The position numbers and the translations under genes are program-made. DNA of 64,000 nucleotides from Rhizobium sp. LC145 (GTDB lineage Bacteria > Pseudomonadota > Alphaproteobacteria > Rhizobiales > Rhizobiaceae): NCBI RefSeq assembly GCF_001005825.1, contig NZ_LBHV01000005.1, positions 124,001 through 188,000 of the forward strand, written 5' to 3'. The notes beneath the pieces are model-generated. The model did no database searches. It saw nothing but the letters and a program-made list of their open reading frames with translations, and was not told where the DNA came from. Below are positions 57,308 to 64,000 of this stretch, piece by piece; position 1 is the first letter of the stretch; the number at the start of each line of letters is the position of its first letter.

Positions 57308-57684
57308 ACTCGAAATAGCTTTCGTCGATTAATTTGCTACTCTTGCGCGCGAAGCGACCAAAGACTCACTGAAGGGTCGTACTCCTCACCATCGACGTGT
57401 CGATATCGCGATCTGGTTCGAACATGTCTCGGGCCTTGATTCCGGTTGACGCTCCCCTTGGATCCGTCCGACCGGGACGCCATGGCTTCAGCGCAGGTTA
57501 CGCCCGAGCGAGATCCTGGCGCAGGAAGCTCACGGTTGATCCCCCGGGGATGTCCCGTGTGACCGTAGTCTTCGACCAAATTGTGCCCCTCGGTCATCCG
57601 GTGTTTATGCGGACATCACTTTCACCTTGCCTCACTGGCGCAATTATCATATCTCTAATTCGAGATTAAAAGGAATGTTGAAAT
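57308..57684. other. Intergenic stretch between the HNH-NTPase gene and arsR
   Basis: These 377 bases contain no gene that I can support. Short frames exist on both strands but show no recognisable motif. The last 60 bases are AT-richer and hold the probable arsR promoter and operator. The stretch may carry debris from the insertion event that joined the defence and arsenic segments. Confidence 0.5.
57651..57666. promoter_or_regulatory. Inverted repeat upstream of arsR, possible ArsR operator
   Basis: ATCTC-TAATTC-GAGAT is an imperfectly spaced inverted repeat ending 18 bases before the arsR start. ArsR dimers commonly bind AT-rich palindromes just upstream of their own gene. The repeat is short and might occur by chance. 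Confidence 0.45.
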
Positions 57685-58017
57685 ATGGATGATTGCCAGG
57701 CGATTCTGATGTTCGGCGCGCTGTCACAGATCACCCGCCTAAACGTTCTCCGCAACCTCGTTATCGCAGGTCCGGAAGGACTGGCCGCAGGCCGGATTGC
57801 GGAACTCGCGGGCGTCTCTTCTTCCAACATCAGTTTTCATCTGAAGGAGATGGAGCATGCCGGCCTCATCCGAATGCGGCGAGAAAGCCGATCCATCATC
57901 TACAGCGCCAGATACGAGACGCTTGCGTCTCTCGTCGAATTCCTGATCCGGGATTGTTGCTCGGGTCACCCGGCCGTGTGCTCGGCAGCAACTTCCGACA
58001 AGACGGCAAAGGCCTGA
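57685..58017 (+). CDS. arsR: ArsR-family arsenic-responsive repressor
   Basis: The 110-residue protein has a winged-helix ArsR core (LSQITRLNVLRNL, AELAGVSSSNISFHLKEMEHAGLI) and C-terminal cysteines C91, C92 and C99 (DCCSGHPAVCS). A C-terminal CC-x-C cluster resembles the As(III) site of Acidithiobacillus-type ArsR proteins rather than the CVC site in the DNA-binding helix. It would repress the arsH operon until arsenite binds. It starts with a clear AAAAGGA upstream. The next gene is arsH, 39 bases downstream. Confidence 0.9.
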   Translation: MDDCQAILMFGALSQITRLNVLRNLVIAGPEGLAAGRIAELAGVSSSNISFHLKEMEHAGLIRMRRESRSIIYSARYETLASLVEFLIRDCCSGHPAVCSAATSDKTAKA

Positions 58018-58056
58018 GCAACAGCAATGTCAGGTGATACTAGCATGGAGAACGAA

Positions 58057-58773
58057 ATGATCGATCTGCCGGCCGCCGTTGCCGAACATCTGAGAATACC
58101 GGACCCGGATGCACTCCGACCACCCATCTCCTCGCACAAGCCCCGGATTCTGATCCTTTACGGTTCGCTTCGGGAGACCTCGTACAGCCGTCTCCTGGCA
58201 TACGAAGTCCGCCGCCTTCTGGAGCACTTCGGGTGCGAGGTGAAGATCTTCGATCCCCGAGGGCTGCCGCTTCCAGACGAGGAGCCTGTAAGCCATCCCA
58301 AGGTCCAGGAACTGCGGTCGCTCTCCGAATGGTCCGAGGGGCAGGTCTGGGTCAGCCCGGAACGCCATGGATCCATGACGGGCATCATGAAGTCACAGAT
58401 CGACTGGATCCCGCTGGCGGTCGGTTCCGTGCGCCCGACACAGGGAAAGACGCTCGCGGTGATGCAGGTGTCCGGTGGTTCGCAGTCCTTCAATGCCGTC
58501 AACCAGCTCCGGGTACTCGGTCGCTGGATGCGTATGATCACGATCCCGAACCAGTCCTCCGTGGCGAAGGCGTTTCTGGAATTCGACAGCGAAGGTCGGA
58601 TGAAGCCTTCCTCCTATTACGACCGGGTGGTCGACGTCTGCGAGGAACTTGTGAAGTTCACCCTCCTGACGAGGGACGCCTCCGCCTATCTCACCGACCG
58701 CTATAGCGAGCGGAAGGAGACTGCTGAGGAGCTGGCGAAGCGGGTCAACCTCCGCGAAGCTACCGGGTCCTGA
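58057..58773 (+). CDS. arsH: ArsH, NADPH-dependent FMN reductase / organoarsenical oxidase
   Basis: From the ATG at 58057, preceded by GGAG at six bases, the protein is 238 residues of flavodoxin-like fold. It shows the ArsH signatures [39 protein letters not shown] and [31 protein letters not shown]. ArsH oxidises trivalent organoarsenicals such as methylarsenite. Upstream ATGs at 58027 and 58045 are alternatives. It follows arsR in the same direction. No arsB, acr3 or arsC is visible before the window end. Confidence 0.95.
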   Translation: MIDLPAAVAEHLRIPDPDALRPPISSHKPRILILYGSLRETSYSRLLAYEVRRLLEHFGCEVKIFDPRGLPLPDEEPVSHPKVQELRSLSEWSEGQVWVSPERHGSMTGIMKSQIDWIPLAVGSVRPTQGKTLAVMQVSGGSQSFNAVNQLRVLGRWMRMITIPNQSSVAKAFLEFDSEGRMKPSSYYDRVVDVCEELVKFTLLTRDASAYLTDRYSERKETAEELAKRVNLREATGS

Positions 58774-58847
58774 ATTCCGTCCTATGAAGCGGGCACGCCC
58801 TCCTATGCCTCAGAAATGTCGACATCAATCAGAACGCGCCCGCTTGA

Positions 58848-59489
58848 TCACGCCAGCCCATAGCCCGCACCACGCACGGTCCGGATCGCGTCCTTGTCCC
58901 CTCTCCGGTTCAAGGCCGCCCGTAGCTTCTTGATGGTGACGTCGACAATGCGCTCGTCGCGGCCGGGCGACCAGATCCGCTCCACTATCTCGGTGCGCGT
59001 CCAGAGCCGCTGCGGCTCGGCAAGAAACATGTGGAGCAGACGGTACTCCGTCGGCCCGAGATGAACGTTTCTTTTTCCACGGGTCACTCTGTGTGTCTCC
59101 ACGTTCATGGATATGTCGCCCGCGGAGAAGACTGCCTGTCCTACCGGCTTCCTGCCCACAAGTGCGCTGCTCCTCGCAAGCAGATCCTGGACGGCGAACG
59201 GCTTCGCAAGCACGTCGTCAGCAACCCTCGCCCACTGCCGCTCCGCCTGCATATTGGAAAGGACCAGGATGGGAGCTGATGTCGCCAGCCTGATATCCGT
59301 ACACAGATGAATGTCACCTGGCCCTGATGCTCCGTCCATCACCACAAGGTCCGCGCGCTCTTCGACCGTGTCCCTTGGAATGTCTCCGACCGAACCGAAC
59401 AGCGTGGCTCTGAAGCCTTCGCGCCGCAGGCTCTCCTTCAGGATCTCGCCCACGTTCTGATCGGAATGCACGAGCAGGATGTTTCGCAT
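58848..59489 (-). CDS. OmpR/PhoB-type response regulator with unusual receiver
   Basis: The 213-residue protein has a receiver domain (residues ~1-115) with phosphoacceptor D52 (VVMDGAS) and K96 (LAKPF). The normal double acidic pair near residue 9-10 is reduced to a single D10 (LVHSDQN), so Mg2+ binding may be weak. The C-terminal winged helix (residues ~120-213, LGPTEYRLLHMFLAEPQRLWTR, RIVDVTIKKLRAALNRRGDKDAIRTVRGAGYGL) is of the OmpR/PhoB type. It is divergent from the phoCDET-like operon across 271 bases with a Pho box, so a role in phosphate control is plausible. No sensor kinase gene is next to it. Confidence 0.85.
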   Translation of the reverse strand: MRNILLVHSDQNVGEILKESLRREGFRATLFGSVGDIPRDTVEERADLVVMDGASGPGDIHLCTDIRLATSAPILVLSNMQAERQWARVADDVLAKPFAVQDLLARSSALVGRKPVGQAVFSAGDISMNVETHRVTRGKRNVHLGPTEYRLLHMFLAEPQRLWTRTEIVERIWSPGRDERIVDVTIKKLRAALNRRGDKDAIRTVRGAGYGLA

Positions 59490-59676
59490 GATGCACTGAC
59501 CACTTTCGTTGCCTTGACCGGTGCCTCCGCACCAAGCGGAAGACATTCGGAAGAGGATTGTGAACTCTGCGGATTCACGACATATCCGGATGCATGGATT
59601 TAATAATGCAACCCTCGATCTTTTTCCAGTGCGATTTCCCATTGGGGTCGGCTCGAACCACTCCTGGCGGATGTAG

Positions 59677-59716
59677 ATTTCACAAAACCTACATCAAGCT
59701 GACATCGCTCCTTCAC
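59677..59716 (+). promoter_or_regulatory. Pho box: four 11-base-spaced repeats upstream of phoC
   Basis: The repeats ATTTCAC (59677), CCTACAT (59688), CTGACAT (59699) and CCTTCAC (59710) are spaced exactly eleven bases apart, with four-base spacers AAAA, CAAG and CGCT. They resemble the PhoB half-site CTGTCAT, with CTGACAT the closest (6 of 7). The site lies 45-84 bases before the phoC start. Four half-sites suggest two PhoB dimers. Confidence 0.7.
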
Positions 59717-59760
59717 GCATCGAAGCTAGTGAGCCCTCACCAGAACGAGGGGATATTCGG

Positions 59761-60612
59761 ATGCGTTTGGAGAAGCTCACGCGGAAGTTCGGCAGCCGGA
59801 CGGCAGTGGACGCAGTCACCATCGACATTCCGGACGGCCAGATGGTCGGTGTCATCGGAAAGTCGGGGGCTGGCAAGTCGACGCTCCTCCGGATGATCAA
59901 CCGCCTCACGGCGCCCTCCTCCGGCACCATCCATTTCGGCGATCTCGAGGTTTCGTCGCTCAGGGGATCTGATCTGCGCCGCTGGCAGCGCGACTGCGCG
60001 ATGATCTTCCAGCAGTTCAATCTCGTCCCGCGGCTCGACGTTCTGACGAATGTCCTGCTCGGTCGCCTCAATCATCGCTCAACTGCGATGAGCCTTCTCA
60101 ACATCTACACGCGCGAGGAAAGAATCCTGGCGATCGCGGCGCTCGAGCGGCTCGGCATCGAGCAGACGGCGCTCCAGCGCGCAGGCACCCTCTCCGGGGG
60201 GCAGCAGCAGCGTGTCGCGATCGCCCGTGCCCTGATGCAGTCGCCGAAGATCGTCCTTGCGGACGAGCCGATCGCGTCGCTCGACCCACTGAATGCAAAG
60301 ATCGTGATGGATGCGCTGCGCGACATCAACGAGCGCGACGGCATCACCGTCGTCACCAATCTTCATACCCTCGACACCGCCCGCTCCTACTGCGAGCGGA
60401 TCATCGGCATGGCCGGTGGCCGGGTGGTGTTCGATGGACAGCCGTCCGAACTCACCGCCTCCGCTATCCGGGACATCTACGGCTCGGACAGAGAAGGCGC
60501 TGGCATCGACGAGACAATGACCTCGACCAGCATCAGCATCCGACAGCCAGATGCAGCTCCCGAGAATTCGCAATCAGTCGGTCCCAGGATTCTGGCTTCC
60601 GCCCAGGCCTGA
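59761..60612 (+). CDS. phoC: Phosphate/phosphonate ABC transporter ATP-binding protein
   Basis: The 283-residue ATPase has Walker [10 protein letters not shown] (residues ~33-41), Q-loop FQQFN, signature [15 protein letters not shown] and Walker B IVLADEP, then the H-loop NLHTLD. It resembles PhnC and the Sinorhizobium PhoC of phoCDET. It drives import across the inner membrane of phosphate or phosphonate. It starts with GAGGGG upstream and precedes the binding protein gene. A Pho box lies upstream. A C-terminal tail of about 35 residues goes beyond the usual PhnC length. Confidence 0.93.
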   Translation: MRLEKLTRKFGSRTAVDAVTIDIPDGQMVGVIGKSGAGKSTLLRMINRLTAPSSGTIHFGDLEVSSLRGSDLRRWQRDCAMIFQQFNLVPRLDVLTNVLLGRLNHRSTAMSLLNIYTREERILAIAALERLGIEQTALQRAGTLSGGQQQRVAIARALMQSPKIVLADEPIASLDPLNAKIVMDALRDINERDGITVVTNLHTLDTARSYCERIIGMAGGRVVFDGQPSELTASAIRDIYGSDREGAGIDETMTSTSISIRQPDAAPENSQSVGPRILASAQA

Positions 60613-60695
60613 GCGCGTCAACCGATCGTATGCCCGCGTAAAGGGCGCTCCCACACCTAAGTTCCGGCGTGTCCGGACGAACAGGAGATGATCTC

Positions 60696-61601
60696 ATGCT
60701 GAAGAAAGCCTTGTTTGCCGCGGTCGCGCTTTCCGTGCTGTCCGGCTCCGCCCTCGCAGAAGACCTGAAGGTGTTCCGCATCGGCATCCTGGGAGGCGAG
60801 AACGAAGCCGACCGCCTCCGGAACTTCCAGTGCCTGAGCGAGAAACTGCCCGCTGCAATCGGCGTGGAGAAGGTTTCGCTCTTCCCCGCTGCCGACTACG
60901 ACGGCGTCGTCCAGGGCCTCCTGGGTGGCACCCTCGACTATGCCGAACTGGGCGCATCCGCTTATGCAAAGGTGTACCTTGCCAAGACTGACGCGGTCGA
61001 ACCGATCCTGACGACCGTGCAGACCGATGGCTCGATGGGCTATCACTCGATCATGGTCGCCCGCAAGGACAGCGGCATGACCAAGCTCGAGGACATGAAG
61101 GGCAAGAAGCTCGGCTTCGCCGATCCGGACTCTGCCTCCGGCTATCTCGTCCCGCTCGTCACCCTCCCGGAAGCGGCTGGTGCACCGGTCAAGGAATACT
61201 TCGGGTCGACGGGCTTCGGCGGCGGACACGAGAACCTCGTTCTCGAAGTGGTCAAGGGCAACTTCGACGCGGGCACGACCTGGGGTTCCGGCGTAGGTGA
61301 ATTCAAGGACGGCTACTCTTCCGGCAACCTGCGCAAGATGGTCGACAAGGGCGTGCTCAACATGGACGATCTCGTCGAGCTCTGGAAGTCGCCGCTCATC
61401 CCGAACGGCCCGATCGTCGTCCGCACGTCGCTGAATGAAGACATGAAGACGAAGTTCAAGGAGTTCATGATGAACCTTCCGACGAGCGACCCGGCCTGCT
61501 TCTCCGCTATCCAGGGCGGTGACTTCAAGGGCTTTGCGGAAGTCAACGTCGACTTCTACAAGCCGATCATCGATGCCCGCAAGGCGACGATCGGCGGTTG
61601 A
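60696..61601 (+). CDS. phoD: Phosphate/phosphonate ABC transporter periplasmic binding protein
   Basis: This 301-residue protein has a signal peptide (MLKKALFAAVALSVLSGSALA) and a PhnD-type binding fold: FRIGILGGENEADRL, the DYAELGASAYA segment, SGYLVPLVTLPEA and the ligand-site FGGGHENLVLEVVKGNFDAG. The ATG at 60696 follows AGGAG. The substrate is phosphate, phosphonate or phosphite; the rhizobial PhoD family takes up phosphate and phosphonates. It precedes a hairpin that may lower permease expression. Confidence 0.93.
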   Translation: MLKKALFAAVALSVLSGSALAEDLKVFRIGILGGENEADRLRNFQCLSEKLPAAIGVEKVSLFPAADYDGVVQGLLGGTLDYAELGASAYAKVYLAKTDAVEPILTTVQTDGSMGYHSIMVARKDSGMTKLEDMKGKKLGFADPDSASGYLVPLVTLPEAAGAPVKEYFGSTGFGGGHENLVLEVVKGNFDAGTTWGSGVGEFKDGYSSGNLRKMVDKGVLNMDDLVELWKSPLIPNGPIVVRTSLNEDMKTKFKEFMMNLPTSDPACFSAIQGGDFKGFAEVNVDFYKPIIDARKATIGG

Positions 61602-61619
61602 TCGACCCGAGAGCTATGC

Positions 61620-61654
61620 AAGGCCGCCGATCAGAACGTGATCGGCGGCCTTTT
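61620..61654 (+). terminator. Intra-operon hairpin with T-run between binding protein and permease genes
   Basis: Bases 61620-61633 (AAGGCCGCCGATCA) pair perfectly with 61639-61652 around a five-base GAACG loop, followed by TT (TTTT at 61651-61654 including the stem end). This would act as a partial terminator or mRNA stabiliser, raising the amount of binding protein relative to permeases, a common ABC operon feature. Confidence 0.78.
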
Positions 61655-61679
61655 CCGGAACAGGCGAGCGGGGACGCAA

Positions 61680-62642
61680 ATGCCGACATCGATGACTTCG
61701 CCGCCGAGGCTAGGCGAGAGCGGCGCGCTGATCGAGCGCCACTGGCAGCAGTTGGCCACCCAGCGGATGATCTATTCCCTCCTCGCCGTCGGTCTCCTGC
61801 TGGCCGTCGTGACCGGGTCGCTCTGGTTTGCGAACGAGACGAATTCCGGAAAGTTCTTTGACAGACTGCCCCACTTCTTCGACTTCGTCGACGATCTTCT
61901 GCCGCGCGACGGAATGGAGATCTGGAGGGCGCTCTTCGACCTGCCCTCCCCCTATGATGATGGCAGCTTCAAGTACAACTATCCGGAGGGACGCGCCTAT
62001 CTGACGGAAAGCCTGTACCTGCCGGAATACTTCCACAAGATGATCGAGACGCTGAACATCGCTCTCACATCCACGGGCATCGGCCTCGTCTTCGGCTTCG
62101 CACTTTCCTTTCTCGCGGCAAAGAACACCATGGCGAACGCCTGGATCCGCAGCCCGGTCCGGCGGCTGATGGAGGTCCTCCGTGCATTCCCGGAGGTGGT
62201 GATTGCAGGCTTCTTCCTGGCAATTCTTTCTCTTGGCCCCATTCCGGCTGTCATTGCGGTGTCGATCCACACCATCGGCGCACTGGGCAAGATGTTCTAC
62301 GAAGTCATCGAGAATGCGGACATGAAGGCGGAGGAAGGACTTCGTGCAGTCGGGGCCAACTGGTTCGAACGGATGTGGTTCGGCCTCGTTCCGCAGGTGC
62401 TGCCGAACTTCATGAGCTACTTCCTGCTACGCCTCGAGATCAACGTCCGCGCCTCGACCATCATCGGCGCCGTTGGCGGCGGCGGCATCGGGGAGCTCCT
62501 TCGCCTATCGATCGGCCAGGGACACGAGGCGAAGACGCTGGCGATCGTCCTGCTCCTGCTGCTGACGATCATCGCCGTCGATCAGTTCTCCGCGTGGCTC
62601 CGCCGTAGGCTCGTCGGCGAACAGGCATTCCAGACCATCTGA
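61680..62642 (+). CDS. phoE: Phosphate/phosphonate ABC permease subunit, PhnE type
   Basis: From the ATG at 61680 the permease is 320 residues with about six helices. It contains the ABC membrane motif EGLRAVGANWFERMWFGLVPQVLPNFMSYFLLRLEINVRASTIIGAVGGGGIG, which contacts the ATPase. The longer frame from 61638 passes through the preceding hairpin and is unlikely. It is followed by a second, larger permease (phoT). Confidence 0.92.
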   Translation: MPTSMTSPPRLGESGALIERHWQQLATQRMIYSLLAVGLLLAVVTGSLWFANETNSGKFFDRLPHFFDFVDDLLPRDGMEIWRALFDLPSPYDDGSFKYNYPEGRAYLTESLYLPEYFHKMIETLNIALTSTGIGLVFGFALSFLAAKNTMANAWIRSPVRRLMEVLRAFPEVVIAGFFLAILSLGPIPAVIAVSIHTIGALGKMFYEVIENADMKAEEGLRAVGANWFERMWFGLVPQVLPNFMSYFLLRLEINVRASTIIGAVGGGGIGELLRLSIGQGHEAKTLAIVLLLLLTIIAVDQFSAWLRRRLVGEQAFQTI

Positions 62643-62653
62643 CGGAGGCGTCC

Positions 62654-64000
62654 ATGACCATTCTCAATGCAGCCGAGATGGAAGCCGTCGCCGCACGCCA
62701 TCCGGATATTCTGAAGCGCTCGCCATGGCAGCGGTTCCGAACCCCTATCATCGCGCTTGCCTGCGTCCTCTACTTTGTATTCGCCTGGTACTACTTTGCC
62801 GTTGGCAAGGTCGTAGGCGGGGCCAACTGGGGCATAGCCGGCAACTACCTTGCCGACTGGGTTTCGTACGAGATCAGGCCGGAAATCGGAATCAGCCCGG
62901 ACGGTGCGATGCAGATCACATATCCGCGCTTCGATCCGATCGGCCCCAACCCGAACCCGGACTGGCTGAACGCCAAGCGGGAAACGGTTACCCGTACGAT
63001 CGAGATACTGGCACCCGCGGGCAGTTCCTCGACAACGCCGAAGTCCGGCTTCAACTTCATGGCTCCCGCCCCCCAACAGCAGACAGGCTCCGACACATCC
63101 AATGCGGCGGCCTCCGCGCGTTCCGAGACGCGGAGCGAGGAGGTGGTGACCGAGGCTGTCATCGAGATGGGAACCTCCCGGACGATCGACATCAGACCCG
63201 GCCAGGTCATTCTGAAGCGCGGCAGCGAGACCGCTGTCATCGATCTGGACAGGGTCGGCGGAGTGGTCCGCATCGACGGTGAGATGCCTGCGTGGCTCGA
63301 GCAGCGGCTTCCGGGCGGCCGGGTCATCGCCTATTTCGGCATGTCCGGTTGGGCAGAGATCGGCGCTGACCGGATCAGAGTACGGAAGCGCTTTCTCGGT
63401 TGGGCCAACTTCGTCTTCGATACGAACTCGCCCTTTTTCGGAAAGTCCGCCGGAGACGTCATATCCCTCATAGCCTCCGGCGAACGCATCGACCCTCAGC
63501 AGTCGAACTTGGCTCTGGCCTGGAACAATATCCTCTACAATGCGGAGTGGCAGCATCTGGACGTTTGGACCAAGCTCCTCCAGACCGTGGTGATGGCATT
63601 CATCGGGACTCTCTTCGCGATGTTCGTCGCGTTTCCCCTCTCCTTCATCGCCGCCCGGAACATCTTCCGGAACCGTGCCGCCAACCAGGTCGCGAAGCGC
63701 TTCTTCGATTTCTTGCGTTCGGTAGACATGCTGATCTGGGCCCTGTTCTTCACACGCGCCTTCGGGCCCGGACCGCTGGCGGGTATCTCGGCTATCTTCT
63801 TCACCGACACCGGAACGCTGGGCAAGCTCTACTCCGAGGCTCTCGAGAACATCGACGAGAAGCAGCGCGAAGGCGTCCGCTCGGTCGGAGCGCCCCCGGC
63901 AGTCGTCCAGCGCTACGGCGTGGTTCCGCAGGTCATGCCCGTCTTCATGTCGCAGGCCCTATATTTCTGGGAGTCCAACACGCGGTCGGCGACGATCATC
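62654..64000 (+). CDS. phoT: Phosphate/phosphonate ABC permease subunit, PhoT-like (partial at the window end)
   Basis: The ATG at 62654 follows GGAGG and the frame is open to the window edge, giving 449 residues so far. It begins with a helix (IALACVLYFVFAWYYFA), then a long soluble insertion (residues ~60-300) with a Gln/Ser/Thr-rich stretch, then the PhnE-type membrane domain (VVMAFIGTLFAMFVAFPLSFIAARN, GVRSVGAPPAVVQRYGVVPQVMPVFMSQALYFWESNTRSATII). The large insertion distinguishes PhoT-type permeases from ordinary PhnE. The stop is beyond the window. Confidence 0.9.
   Translation, partial: MTILNAAEMEAVAARHPDILKRSPWQRFRTPIIALACVLYFVFAWYYFAVGKVVGGANWGIAGNYLADWVSYEIRPEIGISPDGAMQITYPRFDPIGPNPNPDWLNAKRETVTRTIEILAPAGSSSTTPKSGFNFMAPAPQQQTGSDTSNAAASARSETRSEEVVTEAVIEMGTSRTIDIRPGQVILKRGSETAVIDLDRVGGVVRIDGEMPAWLEQRLPGGRVIAYFGMSGWAEIGADRIRVRKRFLGWANFVFDTNSPFFGKSAGDVISLIASGERIDPQQSNLALAWNNILYNAEWQHLDVWTKLLQTVVMAFIGTLFAMFVAFPLSFIAARNIFRNRAANQVAKRFFDFLRSVDMLIWALFFTRAFGPGPLAGISAIFFTDTGTLGKLYSEALENIDEKQREGVRSVGAPPAVVQRYGVVPQVMPVFMSQALYFWESNTRSATII

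Overview
The window looks like a chromosome-type segment of a Rhizobiaceae member (Rhizobium, Sinorhizobium/Ensifer, Agrobacterium or Shinella-like). Supporting features are the high GC content, a eukaryotic-type glutamine synthetase II divergent from a 63-residue GstI-like inhibitor gene, a TGA-N9-TCA RirA-type iron box, a fused Mnh/Pha AB antiporter subunit, a phoCDET-type phosphate ABC operon, and a cyclic-glucan-type phosphoglycerol transferase beside dgkA. No rRNA, tRNA or CRISPR array was recognised.

Layout. 1-6.1 kb: the end of an ABC ATPase gene, metH with a perfect 18-base palindrome upstream (SahR/ArsR-type operator), an AGE-family sugar isomerase and an MgtC-like protein. 6.2-11.5 kb: a D-galactonate-type operon (dgoK, dgoA, enolase-superfamily dehydratase, DMT transporter, GntR regulator) that also carries a full-length APH(3')-II-like aminoglycoside kinase. 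11.6-21.9 kb: a second aldonate cluster. On the minus strand it holds an FAD-linked oxidase, a GntR regulator, an FAH-family enzyme and a TRAP transporter; on the plus strand a DenD-like dehydrogenase, a GarR-like reductase and an IlvD/Edd-type dehydratase. Matching operator-like repeats precede both arms. 22-24.3 kb: hydrolase, TetR regulator and SDR. 24.5-26.2 kb: glnII with a sigma-54 promoter, and gstI. 26.4-30.9 kb: an iron-siderophore import module (TonB-dependent receptor, RhtX/FptX-type permease, DUF2218-SIP ferric reductase). 31-38.7 kb: an MHS transporter, the cyoABCD ubiquinol oxidase with a SURF1-like factor, and an enoyl-CoA hydratase. 39-42.1 kb: two small genes, dgkA and a periplasmic-glucan phosphoglycerol transferase. 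42.3-48.3 kb: the six-gene mnhACDEFG cation/proton antiporter operon.

From about 49.3 kb the text changes character. Small orphan ORFs, a frameshifted gene, a ligD remnant, an IS481-type transposase remnant and a partial repeat suggest a rearranged, accessory region. It leads to two unknown envelope-type genes and a 1483-residue protein that joins an HNH nuclease-like domain, a NACHT/STAND-like NTPase and a very long C-terminal helical region. This is the best candidate in the window for an undescribed system, probably anti-phage defence. Next come arsR and arsH, a divergent OmpR/PhoB-type regulator with an unusual receiver pocket, and a phoCDET-like phosphate/phosphonate ABC operon behind a four-repeat Pho box. 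The linkage suggests an arsenic/phosphate island that continues past the window end.

The genes work mainly as self-contained modules: sugar-acid catabolism with its own importers and GntR repressors, nitrogen assimilation, iron uptake, respiration, ion homeostasis, envelope glucan modification, and an island combining defence, arsenic and phosphate functions. Product calls rest on reading motifs and lengths by eye, and no database search was run.
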